A stretch of 64,000 bases of DNA, taken from Pseudomonas karstica (lineage in GTDB: Bacteria > Pseudomonadota > Gammaproteobacteria > Pseudomonadales > Pseudomonadaceae). Of this stretch, positions 51,249 through 60,031 are shown piece by piece (position 1 is the first letter of the stretch; every line of letters starts with the position of its first letter). The stretch lies in contig NZ_WLYI01000003.1 of assembly GCF_009707515.1 (NCBI RefSeq), positions 186,001-250,000 of the forward strand, written 5' to 3'. The notes under the pieces are model-generated. The model saw only the letters and a program-made list of their open reading frames with translations, did no database searches and was not told the origin of the DNA. The translations under genes and the position numbers were made by a program.

Positions 51249-52559
51249 ATGTCACAGAGCGCCGCCACTACCCTGGCCAACGATGACGACAAAAACGCCG
51301 TCTACAAGCGCATCACCCTGCGCCTGATCCCCTTCATTTTCATCTGCTACCTGTTCAACTACCTCGATCGCGTCAACGTCGGCTTTGCCAAGTTGCAGAT
51401 GCTCGATGCCTTGAAGTTCAGCGAGACCGTGTACGGCCTCGGTGCCGGGATCTTCTTTATCGGTTACGTGCTGTGCGGCGTACCGAGCAACCTGGCGCTG
51501 ACCAAATTCGGCCCACGGCGCTGGATCGCCTTGATGATGATCGTCTGGGGCACTTTGTCTACCTGCCTGCTGTTCGTCACCACACCGACGCATTTCTACA
51601 CCCTGCGCCTGTTTACCGGTGCCGCCGAAGCCGGGTTCTTCCCGGGTGTGGTGCTGTATCTTTCGCAGTGGTTCCCGACCTTCCGCCGTGGGCGGATCAT
51701 GGCGCTGTTCATGTCGGCGATCCCGGTCTCCGGCTTGCTCGGCAGCCCATTCTCTGGCTGGATCCTCAACCATTTCGCCGCCGGCCAAGGCGGGCTTGCG
51801 GGATGGCAGTGGATGTTCTTGCTGCAAGGCATCCCGACCGTAATCCTCGGCGCCCTGGCGTACTTCCTGCTCAGCGACAGCTTTGCCAACGCCAAGTGGC
51901 TCAGCGCCCATGAGCGGGCGGTGCTGGAAGCCGACCAGGCAACGGACCTGGCCAATAAACCGAAAACCTCCAGCGACTCACTGCTGGAGGTGTTCAAGAA
52001 CCCGGCGATCTGGGCTTTTGGCCTGATCTACTTCTGCATCCAGAGTGGCGTATATGCCATCAACTTCTGGCTGCCGTCGATCATCAAAAACCTGGGCTTC
52101 AGCGATAACCTGGTGATCGGCTGGATCAGTGCGATTCCTTATTTGCTGGCAGCGGTATTCATGTTGCTGGTGGGTCGCTCCGCAGACCTGCGCAAGGAGC
52201 GTCGCTGGCACTTGGTGGTGCCGATGTTGATGGGCGCCGCAGGGCTGGTGATCGCGGTGAATTTCGCCACCACGCCGGCCATCGCCATCCTCGGCCTGAC
52301 CATCGCCACCATGGGCGCCCTCACCGGCTTGCCGATGTTCTGGCCGGTACCGACGGCCATGCTCAGTGCGGGCGCTGCAGCCGGTGGCTTGGCATTGATC
52401 AACTCCATGGGCCAAATGGCGGGGTTTCTCAGCCCGTACCTCGTGGGGTTTGTGAAAGATGCCACCGGGTCCACCGATATAGCGTTATACCTGCTGGCGG
52501 CGTTGATTGTCGCGGGAAGTGTATTGGCGTTGCGGATGACGCGAACCCTGAAGGTATAA
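51249..52559 (+). CDS. MFS transporter, anion:cation symporter type (tartrate/glucarate-like)
   Basis: This 436-residue twelve-helix transporter has the N-terminal ACS-family sequence LIPFIFICYLFNYLDRVNVGFA (split here) and the GAGIFFIGYVLCGVPSNL region seen in TtuB, GudP and related dicarboxylate or sugar-acid importers. Divergence from CdaR and proximity to glycerate kinase point to uptake of a hydroxy-acid that is converted to glycerate. The exact substrate is inferred. A partial intergenic repeat follows the stop. Confidence 0.9.
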   Translation: MSQSAATTLANDDDKNAVYKRITLRLIPFIFICYLFNYLDRVNVGFAKLQMLDALKFSETVYGLGAGIFFIGYVLCGVPSNLALTKFGPRRWIALMMIVWGTLSTCLLFVTTPTHFYTLRLFTGAAEAGFFPGVVLYLSQWFPTFRRGRIMALFMSAIPVSGLLGSPFSGWILNHFAAGQGGLAGWQWMFLLQGIPTVILGALAYFLLSDSFANAKWLSAHERAVLEADQATDLANKPKTSSDSLLEVFKNPAIWAFGLIYFCIQSGVYAINFWLPSIIKNLGFSDNLVIGWISAIPYLLAAVFMLLVGRSADLRKERRWHLVVPMLMGAAGLVIAVNFATTPAIAILGLTIATMGALTGLPMFWPVPTAMLSAGAAAGGLALINSMGQMAGFLSPYLVGFVKDATGSTDIALYLLAALIVAGSVLALRMTRTLKV

Positions 52560-52565
52560 GCATGT

Positions 52566-52588
52566 AGCCTCGTGCCTGGGCAGCGGCT
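52566..52588. repeat. Intergenic repeat, partial copy 3
   Basis: AGCCTCGTGCCT followed by CAGCGGCT matches copy 1 (14612-14634) at 20 of 23 bases. The rest of the element is missing. It lies seven bases after the MFS stop. Confidence 0.6.
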
Positions 52589-52659
52589 CGACACGCAGTT
52601 GCGAACCAACGCGTGTTTCTGTTATTGCATTGTCCCTGCCCCTTCACGAGGAATTCACC

Positions 52660-53667
52660 ATGATTTACCGCACACTGGGCCAGTCCGGGCTCAAGGTTAG
52701 CGCCCTGACCCTGGGCAGCATGATGTTTGGCGAACAGACCAATACCGAAGACTCCCTGCGCATTATCGACAAAGCCTGGGGCCAGGGCATCAACTTCATC
52801 GACACTGCCGACGTCTATACCAATGGGCGCTCCGAGGAGATCGTCGGTGACGCCATCAGCCGCCACCGTCAGGACTGGGTCCTGGCGTCCAAGGTCGGCT
52901 TTGGCCCGCAGGATGGCTTGCCCAACCGCAGCGGCTTGAACCGCAAACGGATTTTCAATGCACTGGAAGACAGTCTGCGACGCCTGGATACCGATTATCT
53001 GGACATTTACTACTTGCATCGCGAAGACCACGACACGCCACTGGAGGTGACGGTCTCAGCGATTGGCGACCTTATCCGCCAAGGCAAGATTCGTTATTGG
53101 GGCTTGTCCAACTACCGTGGCTGGCGCATTGGCGAAGTGATCCGCGTGGCTGAACGCCTGGGGGTGGACCGGCCGGTGATCAGCCAGCCACTGTACAACA
53201 TCGTCAATCGCCAGGCAGAGGTTGAGCAAATCACGGCGGCAGCGGCCTATGGACTGGGCGTGGTGCCTTACAGCCCACTGGCACGGGGGGTGCTCAGTGG
53301 CAAGTACTCGTCGGATGTGGCACCGCAAGCCGGCAGCCGCGCCGGGCGCCAGGACAAGCGCATCCTGGAAACCGAATGGCGAATGGAGTCGCTGCGCATT
53401 GCCCAGCAGATCCAGCAGTACACCCAGGGCCGTGGCGTGGGGATTGTCGAGTTTGCCATTGCCTGGGTGTTGAACAACCAGGCGGTCAGCTCGGCGATTG
53501 TCGGGCCGCGCACCGAGGCGCAGTGGGATTCTTATACCGGTGCGCTGGAGGTGAAGATCAGCGCCGAGGATGAGGCATTCATTGACTCGCTGGTGACGCC
53601 GGGGCATGCGTCAACACCAGGATTCAATGATGTGGGCCATTTTGTGTCGGGGCGTATTGCCCTATAA
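52660..53667 (+). CDS. Aldo/keto reductase
   Basis: This 335-residue NAD(P)H-dependent (beta/alpha)8 oxidoreductase has catalytic residues D and Y in FIDTADVYTNGRSEE, K in LASKVGFG and H in IYYLHRED. The C-terminal region contains the coenzyme-binding SAIVGPRTEAQ. It resembles the AKR11/YajO-like group. GAGGAATTCACC precedes the ATG at 52660; the open frame from 52630 adds ten residues. It follows the MFS gene by 100 bases in the same direction and may act on the same compound. Confidence 0.9.
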   Translation: MIYRTLGQSGLKVSALTLGSMMFGEQTNTEDSLRIIDKAWGQGINFIDTADVYTNGRSEEIVGDAISRHRQDWVLASKVGFGPQDGLPNRSGLNRKRIFNALEDSLRRLDTDYLDIYYLHREDHDTPLEVTVSAIGDLIRQGKIRYWGLSNYRGWRIGEVIRVAERLGVDRPVISQPLYNIVNRQAEVEQITAAAAYGLGVVPYSPLARGVLSGKYSSDVAPQAGSRAGRQDKRILETEWRMESLRIAQQIQQYTQGRGVGIVEFAIAWVLNNQAVSSAIVGPRTEAQWDSYTGALEVKISAEDEAFIDSLVTPGHASTPGFNDVGHFVSGRIAL

Positions 53668-53669
53668 CT

Positions 53670-54146
53670 TTAACTCAACGGCACATCCAGGCTCACCTTG
53701 ACCCGATCCATCACCACGATGCTGCGAAACCACTTGATATTACGGTTCTCGTAGAACAACTGCCGGGCCAGGCTTTCATAAGCTTTCATGGTTTCCACCA
53801 CGATCACCAGCATGAAATCTGCATCGCCGGTGACGTAATAGCACTGCTGGACCTGAGGAATCGACATCTGCGTCTTGAGCACGTCAAGATCTTCGATGTG
53901 GGTTCGCTCGGCGTGCACCTCCACCAAAATCGTGATGGGTTTCCCCACTGCCTCCTGGCTCACCACCGCCGTGTTGGCGCTGATCGTCCCGCTCTGCTCC
54001 ATGCGTTTGATGCGCCGCTGTACTGCCGCGGTCGACAGGTTGACCTGCTCGCCAATCATCCGCAGCGCCATGGTGTTGTCGCGCTGCAGGTGCTTGAGAA
54101 TCGCCAGATCGAAGTCATCGAGAGGTGGCAGTGGAGTGACGGGCAT
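53670..54146 (-). CDS. Lrp/AsnC family transcriptional regulator
   Basis: This 158-residue regulator has an N-terminal helix-turn-helix (about 10-60, MALRMIGEQVNLSTAAVQRRIKRME split here) and a C-terminal RAM effector domain (about 72-150, VQQCYYVTGDADFMLVI). It is divergent from the RarD-type exporter gene (54282) across 135 bases, a common pairing for amino-acid responsive export. It converges on the aldo/keto reductase with two bases between stops. Confidence 0.92.
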   Translation of the reverse strand: MPVTPLPPLDDFDLAILKHLQRDNTMALRMIGEQVNLSTAAVQRRIKRMEQSGTISANTAVVSQEAVGKPITILVEVHAERTHIEDLDVLKTQMSIPQVQQCYYVTGDADFMLVIVVETMKAYESLARQLFYENRNIKWFRSIVVMDRVKVSLDVPLS

Positions 54147-54281
54147 CCTGGCAAACCTTGAGCATGAGAAAATTTCCCATAAGATGCCGCAAAACAGAGC
54201 AAACGTCTCACCTCAAAAGCAATATATTCCCACCCTGAATTCCCCCACTCTATTTGCTTCAATCGATTTCGCGAGGATTGC

Positions 54282-55163
54282 GTGTCTAAAGGTGTTGTTT
54301 TATCGGTATCGGCCTCGGTGTTGTTTGCTGTGATGTATTACTTCACATCACTGCTCACACCGTTGAGCGGTTTGGAGATTTTCGGCTGGCGAATGCTGCT
54401 GACAGTGCCCTGTATGACCGTCTTCATGGTCATCAGCGGCGAGTGGCGGCGGGCCTGGGAGTTGCTGCGGTGGTTGGCAGGCAAGCCCCGACTGATCGGC
54501 GGGATTGTGTTGTCGTCGGCTCTGCTGGGTGTGCAGTTGTGGCTGTTCATGTGGGCGCCGCTTAACGGCCACAGTCTGGATGTGTCCCTGGGGTATTTCC
54601 TGTTGCCGTTGACCATGGTCCTGACCGGGCGTCTGGTATACGGCGAACGTTTGTCGCGCTTGCAGCAGATCGCGGTATTTTTTGCTACCGCCGGGGTGCT
54701 CAATGAATTGTATCAAGTGGGCGGTTTGTCCTGGGCGACCCTGGTGGTGATCATCGGCTACCCACTCTATTTTGTGCTACGCAAGCGCCTGGGCACCGAC
54801 CATTTGGGCGGACTGTGGCTGGATATGGCGCTGATGCTGCCGGTGGCCCTGTGGTTTGTACAAAGCGGCGAACAGGGCTTTTCGGTGCTGGATGCCCATA
54901 AACGCCTGTACGCGCTGATTCCACTGCTGGGTTTGATCAGCGCTGCAGCGCTGGTGAGCTATATCATCGCCAGCCGCCTGTTGGCGTTCAGCCTGTTCGG
55001 TTTGCTCAGCTATGTAGAGCCGGTGCTGTTGCTGGGGGTGGCGTTGTTGTTGGGAGAAAGCATTGGGCCGGGGGAGTGGCTGACCTATATTCCGATCTGG
55101 CTGGCGGTGATGGTGCTGGTATTCGAAGGGTTCAAGCATCTGGTGCGCCAACGCAAGCGCTGA
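54282..55163 (+). CDS. RarD/EamA-type drug/metabolite transporter
   Basis: This 293-residue DMT protein has ten predicted helices. FGWRMLLTVPCM and LPLTMVLTGRLVYGERLSRLQ are RarD-type motifs, and the C-terminal half repeats the pattern with SYVEPVLLLGVALLLGE. These transporters export small metabolites or amino acids; substrate unknown. It starts with GTG at 54282 after GCGAGG. The Lrp regulator is divergent and probably controls it. A GC-rich hairpin follows the stop. Confidence 0.88.
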   Translation: MSKGVVLSVSASVLFAVMYYFTSLLTPLSGLEIFGWRMLLTVPCMTVFMVISGEWRRAWELLRWLAGKPRLIGGIVLSSALLGVQLWLFMWAPLNGHSLDVSLGYFLLPLTMVLTGRLVYGERLSRLQQIAVFFATAGVLNELYQVGGLSWATLVVIIGYPLYFVLRKRLGTDHLGGLWLDMALMLPVALWFVQSGEQGFSVLDAHKRLYALIPLLGLISAAALVSYIIASRLLAFSLFGLLSYVEPVLLLGVALLLGESIGPGEWLTYIPIWLAVMVLVFEGFKHLVRQRKR

Positions 55164-55200
55164 TTTCCCAGTGCAGGCGCGAACACACATAAATGCCAGG

Positions 55201-55217
55201 CCGGCGCAAAGCGCCGG
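55201..55217 (+). terminator. Possible terminator after the RarD-type gene
   Basis: CCGGCGC-AAA-GCGCCGG is a perfect seven-base stem with a three-base loop, 38 bases after the stop. It is followed by TCCTGTTG, so there is no real U run. It may act as a transcript-stabilising hairpin. Confidence 0.45.
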
Positions 55218-55409
55218 TCCTGTTGACTGCTAGGTACGTCGCGGGCGTTGTTTGCGACGTTGTTCGAGGTAGTTGACGTTTTCATCATCGTCGCTTATAT
55301 CGGAATCGCTGCTTTCTACACTGGAGCGCAGCACGGTTCAGGCGGGGCCGAAACCAGTGAAGGGATGCAGTAACGCTTGGGACAATAACGGGAATGTGCG
55401 CTTTATGCT

Positions 55410-58400
55410 CTAGCGGAACACGATGGGCAACCGCTCCATGCTGCGAAACATTATGCTTTCCTTCCATTCAATAGCCCCGGGAACAAGCGCAAAGTCATGA
55501 CGAATCAGTGCCGAGATCGCACTTTGAATTTCGAAACGTGCCAGAGGCGCACCCAAACAGTAATGAATGCCATGGCCAAACGCGACATGACGCTTTGCGT
55601 CACGCGTCACATCCAGCCGGTCGGGATCAGCAAACACTTGCGGGTCCCGATTGGCTGCTAATACCACGAAAAAAACTTGGTCGCCACGCTGAATCAACGC
55701 ATTGCCCATTTCAACGTCTTCCAGTGCCGTGCGCATGACAAGCCTGAATGCCCCCTCGTAACGTAGGAGTTCTTCAACTGCACTCTCCATCAGTTCTGGA
55801 TGCTCACGTAACAACTGCAATTGGCTCGGGTTACGTAGAAGCGCAAGCACACTGTTGCTTATGACACTTGCGGTGGTCTCGAACGCGGCCGTGAACAACA
55901 AGATAAAGTTGGCAGCCAATTCATCGTTGCTGAGTGTTTGTCCTTTATATCTTTCAAACAAAAAGCTCAACAAATCGTTCTTGGCCGGCGACCTCCGACG
56001 TCTATCCAGATGATCAACCATGTATTGCATGAAGTCCTGGCCGCTCGTGTTGATACGCTCAGCGACATCCGCCAGAACTGGATCGCCTCCCCGAACGAGA
56101 TCGTTTGCCCACGACTGGAGCACGAACGTATCTTGCTGCGGCATTCCCAACATCTGCGAAATAACCCTGATCGGCAGGGGCAGCGCCAGATCCCGGACAA
56201 TATCCGGCTCATGACGAAGGCGCATATTTGTAATCAGCACATCAACCTCTCGGTCAATATCAGCCCTCCATCTTTTTATCGTTGCCTGTTCGAAAAGTGG
56301 TGAAAAAAACTGCCGCAAGTGCTGATGTCGAGGAGGGTCAACTAATACCATGAAGTTGTTATAGATTTTGGAAACGGGGAGTGTCTCTTGTTGGCGTAGC
56401 CATGCATCACCCAGGACCGGGCTCGCACCACTAGAGCTAACTTGCCCTGGTTGCAATACGTTTCTGGTATCCACGGAGAACCGTTTGTCACGTAACCCTG
56501 CTGACACATCCGTGTATCGCGTTACCCACCAACTCGATGCAGTATCACGATAAATAGGAGCATGCTCGCGCAACTGACGAAAAATCGGATGAGGGTTATT
56601 GAATAGCTCCGGGTGGTACTGATCAAATATTACACCCTGACGCGATACATCAATTGCTCGTCTGTTAGTCAGGGCAGACCTCGCAGGGATCAATTGATGC
56701 AGGTCGACGTCCAGACGTGTCGACTCATTTAAGGTGCACAACATGGCGCTGGCCAGCTCGGTGGTATTTGACGCCAGAGCAATGGTGAAGTGATCGCCCT
56801 GAACAACGCTGACATGCAATGCAGGACAAAGCCCCTGCCAGCCCAATGTTGGCTCACCAAAATGAGTACCTGTTTTTCGCAAGGGATGGAATGAGCCTTC
56901 AGGAAATCCGTCATGGGCACGAAACAGGGTAATGGGGCCAGCATAGGGTAATGGCAGATAGCGCTCCATCGCCGAGAAACTCACGAGGTAGGTCTCGATG
57001 ATATTGTCGATAACAGAACCTGGAGCGATCGCACCGCTATTACCCAGTTCCTCGTGGAGTTTGCTTGCCTGCTCATCGAGATTCAGGGCGATCAGTTGTT
57101 CACGCCAATCCTTATCGCAACTTTTACCAGAGAGCCTTCTGAGCATTCCGGCAAGTTCATACATCGCCATGGTTCGCTCACTGGCGTCCGCTTCCCGGTT
57201 AGAGCAAAGATCGTTGTTTTTAATCAGTGTGGTATCCAGCAGCAACAAATGCTCAACCTGCTCACCTTGCTCAATAAGGCGTTGAGCCATTTCATAAACC
57301 ACCAACCCACCGAATGAGTGACCCGCAAGGACATAGGGACCGCAGGGCTGAATGGCCTTCATTTCTTGCAGATAGCGCTGCGCCATTTCTTCAACGGAGC
57401 CAAGCGGTGATTCTGCGCCGTCGATACCGACCGCCTGGAAGACAATTAATGGCTTGGCGTGTGCCAGCGCGTTGGAAAGCGGCAAGAGATAATGCACCAT
57501 GCCCCCTAGCCCACCGACACAGAAAATAGGCGCCGGCAGGGATAATGCCTGCAATGTCAATGCTTGCGTCAATCGCACCGCAGATGCGTTCACTTTGCCC
57601 ACTGATGATTGTCCCTGATCAGGCGACACTTCATCCGACACCACGAGTTGAAGAAGCACATCGGCAACTTCCTCAACGGAACGGGCGCCGAAAAGTTTCG
57701 AGACCGGAATCTCCACCTGCAAATGTCGCTCAATACGGCCCATCAACTCCATCGTCTGAACAGAATCAAGGCCCAACTCGTCAAAATGTAGAGAGGCCGG
57801 ATCCGTGGTTTGCGTCAGGCTGGCCAGAGAAACCAACTCACTTTCAATGTAATTGATCAGAGTGTGCCGTCGTTCCGGGAAAGACATAGTCGCCGATACC
57901 TTCTTTCCCGGCATCTGCGGCAAAACAGCGTGCTCACTCGCAGAGCCCCCTACCTTTTGCCAAACAAACTCAACCTCCAGCCTCTGCTCCAGATAACGTT
58001 GCTTGCAACTCTGACGCGCCAGTTTCCCGCTGGAGGTCTTATCAATCGTCCTGATTTTGAGCAAGGCCACATTGTGTACGGGCAACCCATGATGGGTACT
58101 GACTGCCTTGACCATGGCCTTGGTAATTTCGTCAAAGGCTCGCTGTTTTTGCAAGGGTGTCGACAACAGGCGCAGGTCGACTTCAGCAGCGATGACAAGG
58201 CTTTCCGTTGCGTCCTGCGTAACACTGAAAACAATCACCGCGCCCTTGCGTACGCGTGGATGGCTGAGTTCCAGGATATTTTCGATATCCTGCGGGTAAT
58301 AGTTTTTTCCCCGAATGATCAGCAGGTCTTTGATTCTTCCGGTGATATAGAGCTGCTGATCTTTAATGAAACCCAGATCACCAGTGCGCAGCCAATCGCG

Positions 58401-59717
58401 GTTGTCTCCCTGACAAATACGAGCCTTGAATGTGCGTGCACTATCGGCCTCAAGCTGCCAATAACCCAATGCCACCTGCGGTCCGATCATCCACACTTCG
58501 CCCACTTCATCCGCCCCGGCCTGTTCACAGGTTTGCGGATTGACGATTGCCAGAGTGACGGCTTCGAGCGGCATGCCACATGCCACTAACGGTGACGCCT
58601 TGGGATGTGTCGAATCGACTTCGATAACGCGATTTCGTGCAAGCTCGTCAACATCGACGAACGTTGTTTGCCAAGGGGACCCGACCGGTCCGAAACTGAC
58701 GCCGACCGTCGCCTCCGCCAAGCCATAACCTGGAAATATGCATTGGCGCGACAAACCAACGGCCTCAAACTGGTGCAAAAAGCGTTCAACGCTGGCATAT
58801 CGCACAGGCTCTGCGCCAACGAGACAGACCTTGAGGCTGCTCAGGTCCCAGTCCTGATAGTCATTATGGGAGATTTTCTGGACACACAAGTCCAAGGCAA
58901 AGTTCGGCCCCGCCGTATCCGTCGCCTTGTACCGATCAATCACTGATAACCACAGAACCGGGCGCTTCAGAAAATCCAGGGGTGACATCAACAGGGCACG
59001 AGCACCGATAACCACCGGGAGAATGACACCCGTCATCAACCCAAGATCATGGTACACAGGCAGCCATAGCGCGATCACCCGATCCCTGTCCTGATTGGCG
59101 ACCCGTTGCATCATTCGCGCGTTTATCAACAAGTTCTGGTGGCTGACAACAACGCCTTTGGGGGCCGAGGTCGAGCCTGACGTGTATTGGATAAGGGCAA
59201 TATCGGTGGCAGCCATCGTGGGTAACGGCCTAACGTTCGCCTGGCCCGATTCAATGATCTCCTCCACCGCGATCCATTGCAGCTTAGCGAGATCCGGTGC
59301 AAAACGAACGAGATGCCTGGCTTGCGCCAAAATCGATGCGCTGGTCAGGAGTACCACAGCCGTCGAGTCAGCGACGATGGTCAGCAGGCGCGGTAATGTA
59401 CGCTCGAAACGGAGAGGATCTGGTGGGTAGACCGGTACTGCTACGGCGCCCGCATACAGGCAACCATAGAAGGCCGTGATGAAAGCAAGGCCCGGCTCGA
59501 ACAACAAAAGCACCCGCTGCCCTTCCGGGCCGTGGGTCTGTAGAGCGGCAGCAATGGCGCATGCTTGATCATGAAGCTGGAGGTAGCTGAGTCGAGCAAC
59601 GGAATCCCCATTACTATCAAGGAAGGTAAAAACTTCATCGTCCGGTGACTCTGCGGCACGTTTCTGCAAGCACGCAACCAACGTCATGCTGTCGAATAGG
59701 GTATCTAGATCGTCCAT
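55410..59717 (-). CDS. Fatty acyl-AMP ligase - ACP - thioesterase - cytochrome P450 fusion enzyme
   Basis: This is a 1435-residue, four-domain protein. Residues 1-585 are a fatty acyl-AMP ligase, with YTSGSTSAPKG as ATP loop and the FAAL-type GKNYYPQDIEN. An acyl carrier protein follows (about 615-690) with the phosphopantetheine serine S652 in LGLDSVQT. A type I thioesterase (about 720-1000) has nucleophile S801 (AGHSFGG) and a likely catalytic histidine in QGDHFTIAL. Residues about 1020-1435 are a complete cytochrome P450, with I-helix TAAFETTAS, EELLR (ExxR) and heme-ligand C1387 in FGHGIHYCLGAP. There are no condensation or ketosynthase domains. It predicts activation of a fatty acid, loading on ACP, oxidation by the P450 and release. 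AAAGGG lies seven bases before the ATG. GC is lower than in neighbouring genes, suggesting transfer. Confidence 0.9.
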   Translation of the reverse strand: MDDLDTLFDSMTLVACLQKRAAESPDDEVFTFLDSNGDSVARLSYLQLHDQACAIAAALQTHGPEGQRVLLLFEPGLAFITAFYGCLYAGAVAVPVYPPDPLRFERTLPRLLTIVADSTAVVLLTSASILAQARHLVRFAPDLAKLQWIAVEEIIESGQANVRPLPTMAATDIALIQYTSGSTSAPKGVVVSHQNLLINARMMQRVANQDRDRVIALWLPVYHDLGLMTGVILPVVIGARALLMSPLDFLKRPVLWLSVIDRYKATDTAGPNFALDLCVQKISHNDYQDWDLSSLKVCLVGAEPVRYASVERFLHQFEAVGLSRQCIFPGYGLAEATVGVSFGPVGSPWQTTFVDVDELARNRVIEVDSTHPKASPLVACGMPLEAVTLAIVNPQTCEQAGADEVGEVWMIGPQVALGYWQLEADSARTFKARICQGDNRDWLRTGDLGFIKDQQLYITGRIKDLLIIRGKNYYPQDIENILELSHPRVRKGAVIVFSVTQDATESLVIAAEVDLRLLSTPLQKQRAFDEITKAMVKAVSTHHGLPVHNVALLKIRTIDKTSSGKLARQSCKQRYLEQRLEVEFVWQKVGGSASEHAVLPQMPGKKVSATMSFPERRHTLINYIESELVSLASLTQTTDPASLHFDELGLDSVQTMELMGRIERHLQVEIPVSKLFGARSVEEVADVLLQLVVSDEVSPDQGQSSVGKVNASAVRLTQALTLQALSLPAPIFCVGGLGGMVHYLLPLSNALAHAKPLIVFQAVGIDGAESPLGSVEEMAQRYLQEMKAIQPCGPYVLAGHSFGGLVVYEMAQRLIEQGEQVEHLLLLDTTLIKNNDLCSNREADASERTMAMYELAGMLRRLSGKSCDKDWREQLIALNLDEQASKLHEELGNSGAIAPGSVIDNIIETYLVSFSAMERYLPLPYAGPITLFRAHDGFPEGSFHPLRKTGTHFGEPTLGWQGLCPALHVSVVQGDHFTIALASNTTELASAMLCTLNESTRLDVDLHQLIPARSALTNRRAIDVSRQGVIFDQYHPELFNNPHPIFRQLREHAPIYRDTASSWWVTRYTDVSAGLRDKRFSVDTRNVLQPGQVSSSGASPVLGDAWLRQQETLPVSKIYNNFMVLVDPPRHQHLRQFFSPLFEQATIKRWRADIDREVDVLITNMRLRHEPDIVRDLALPLPIRVISQMLGMPQQDTFVLQSWANDLVRGGDPVLADVAERINTSGQDFMQYMVDHLDRRRRSPAKNDLLSFLFERYKGQTLSNDELAANFILLFTAAFETTASVISNSVLALLRNPSQLQLLREHPELMESAVEELLRYEGAFRLVMRTALEDVEMGNALIQRGDQVFFVVLAANRDPQVFADPDRLDVTRDAKRHVAFGHGIHYCLGAPLARFEIQSAISALIRHDFALVPGAIEWKESIMFRSMERLPIVFR

Positions 59718-59775
59718 GATGCACCCTTTGCAAGTGAATATCCTCACTGCAAAGTAGAACAATAAACACGTGCGA

Positions 59776-59820
59776 AACGGTCAGATCTTACAATTCAAAG
59801 GCTAAAGTGACCAACGGTCA
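59776..59820. promoter_or_regulatory. Candidate operator upstream of the P450 fusion gene
   Basis: AACGGTCA occurs twice in the same orientation (59776-59783 and 59813-59820). The second copy is half of a perfect palindrome TGACC-AAC-GGTCA (59808-59820). Both lie 59-103 bases before the fusion-gene start. No regulator gene is adjacent, so the binding protein is unknown. Confidence 0.4.
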
Positions 59821-59953
59821 AGCTCGATGCCTAGGCTCACAAAGCAATGGGCATCAACCCTGAGCCCTTTATGACAGGCTAGGGTTGATGGTTGACCATG
59901 AACTCAATGACCGCGAAAACCGCAAGCTACAGCGGCGGCTAAAACAGACAATA

Positions 59954-59994
59954 CTGCGCGATGCCGCACACCTCGAAGAGGTGGACTTGCGCAG
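59954..59994 (-). terminator. Possible terminator of hppD
   Basis: The outer arms CTGCGC (59954-59959) and GCGCAG (59989-59994) enclose a perfect inner hairpin CACCTC-GAA-GAGGTG (59969-59983). On the minus strand the structure is followed by TATTGTCTGTTTT. It lies about 40 bases after the hppD stop. Confidence 0.55.
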
Positions 59995-60031
59995 CAGTCG
60001 AATGTCATAACCAGCAGCGCCCACACTTGTA

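Larger units (their letters stand above)
59718..60031. other. Gene-free interval between hppD and the P450 fusion gene
   Basis: This 314-base interval holds no gene that I can support. It should contain the promoter of the fusion gene (high-coordinate side of its ATG) and the 3' end of the hppD transcript. It includes the AACGGTCA repeats, a nine-base inverted repeat ATCAACCCT/AGGGTTGAT (59853-59861 and 59881-59889), and the hairpin at 59954-59994. Confidence 0.7.

Noticed and set aside
55410..59717. Reading the first domain as an NRPS adenylation domain
   Set aside because: There is no condensation domain, and the GKNYYPQDIEN motif with the acyl-type N-terminus indicates a fatty acyl-AMP ligase.
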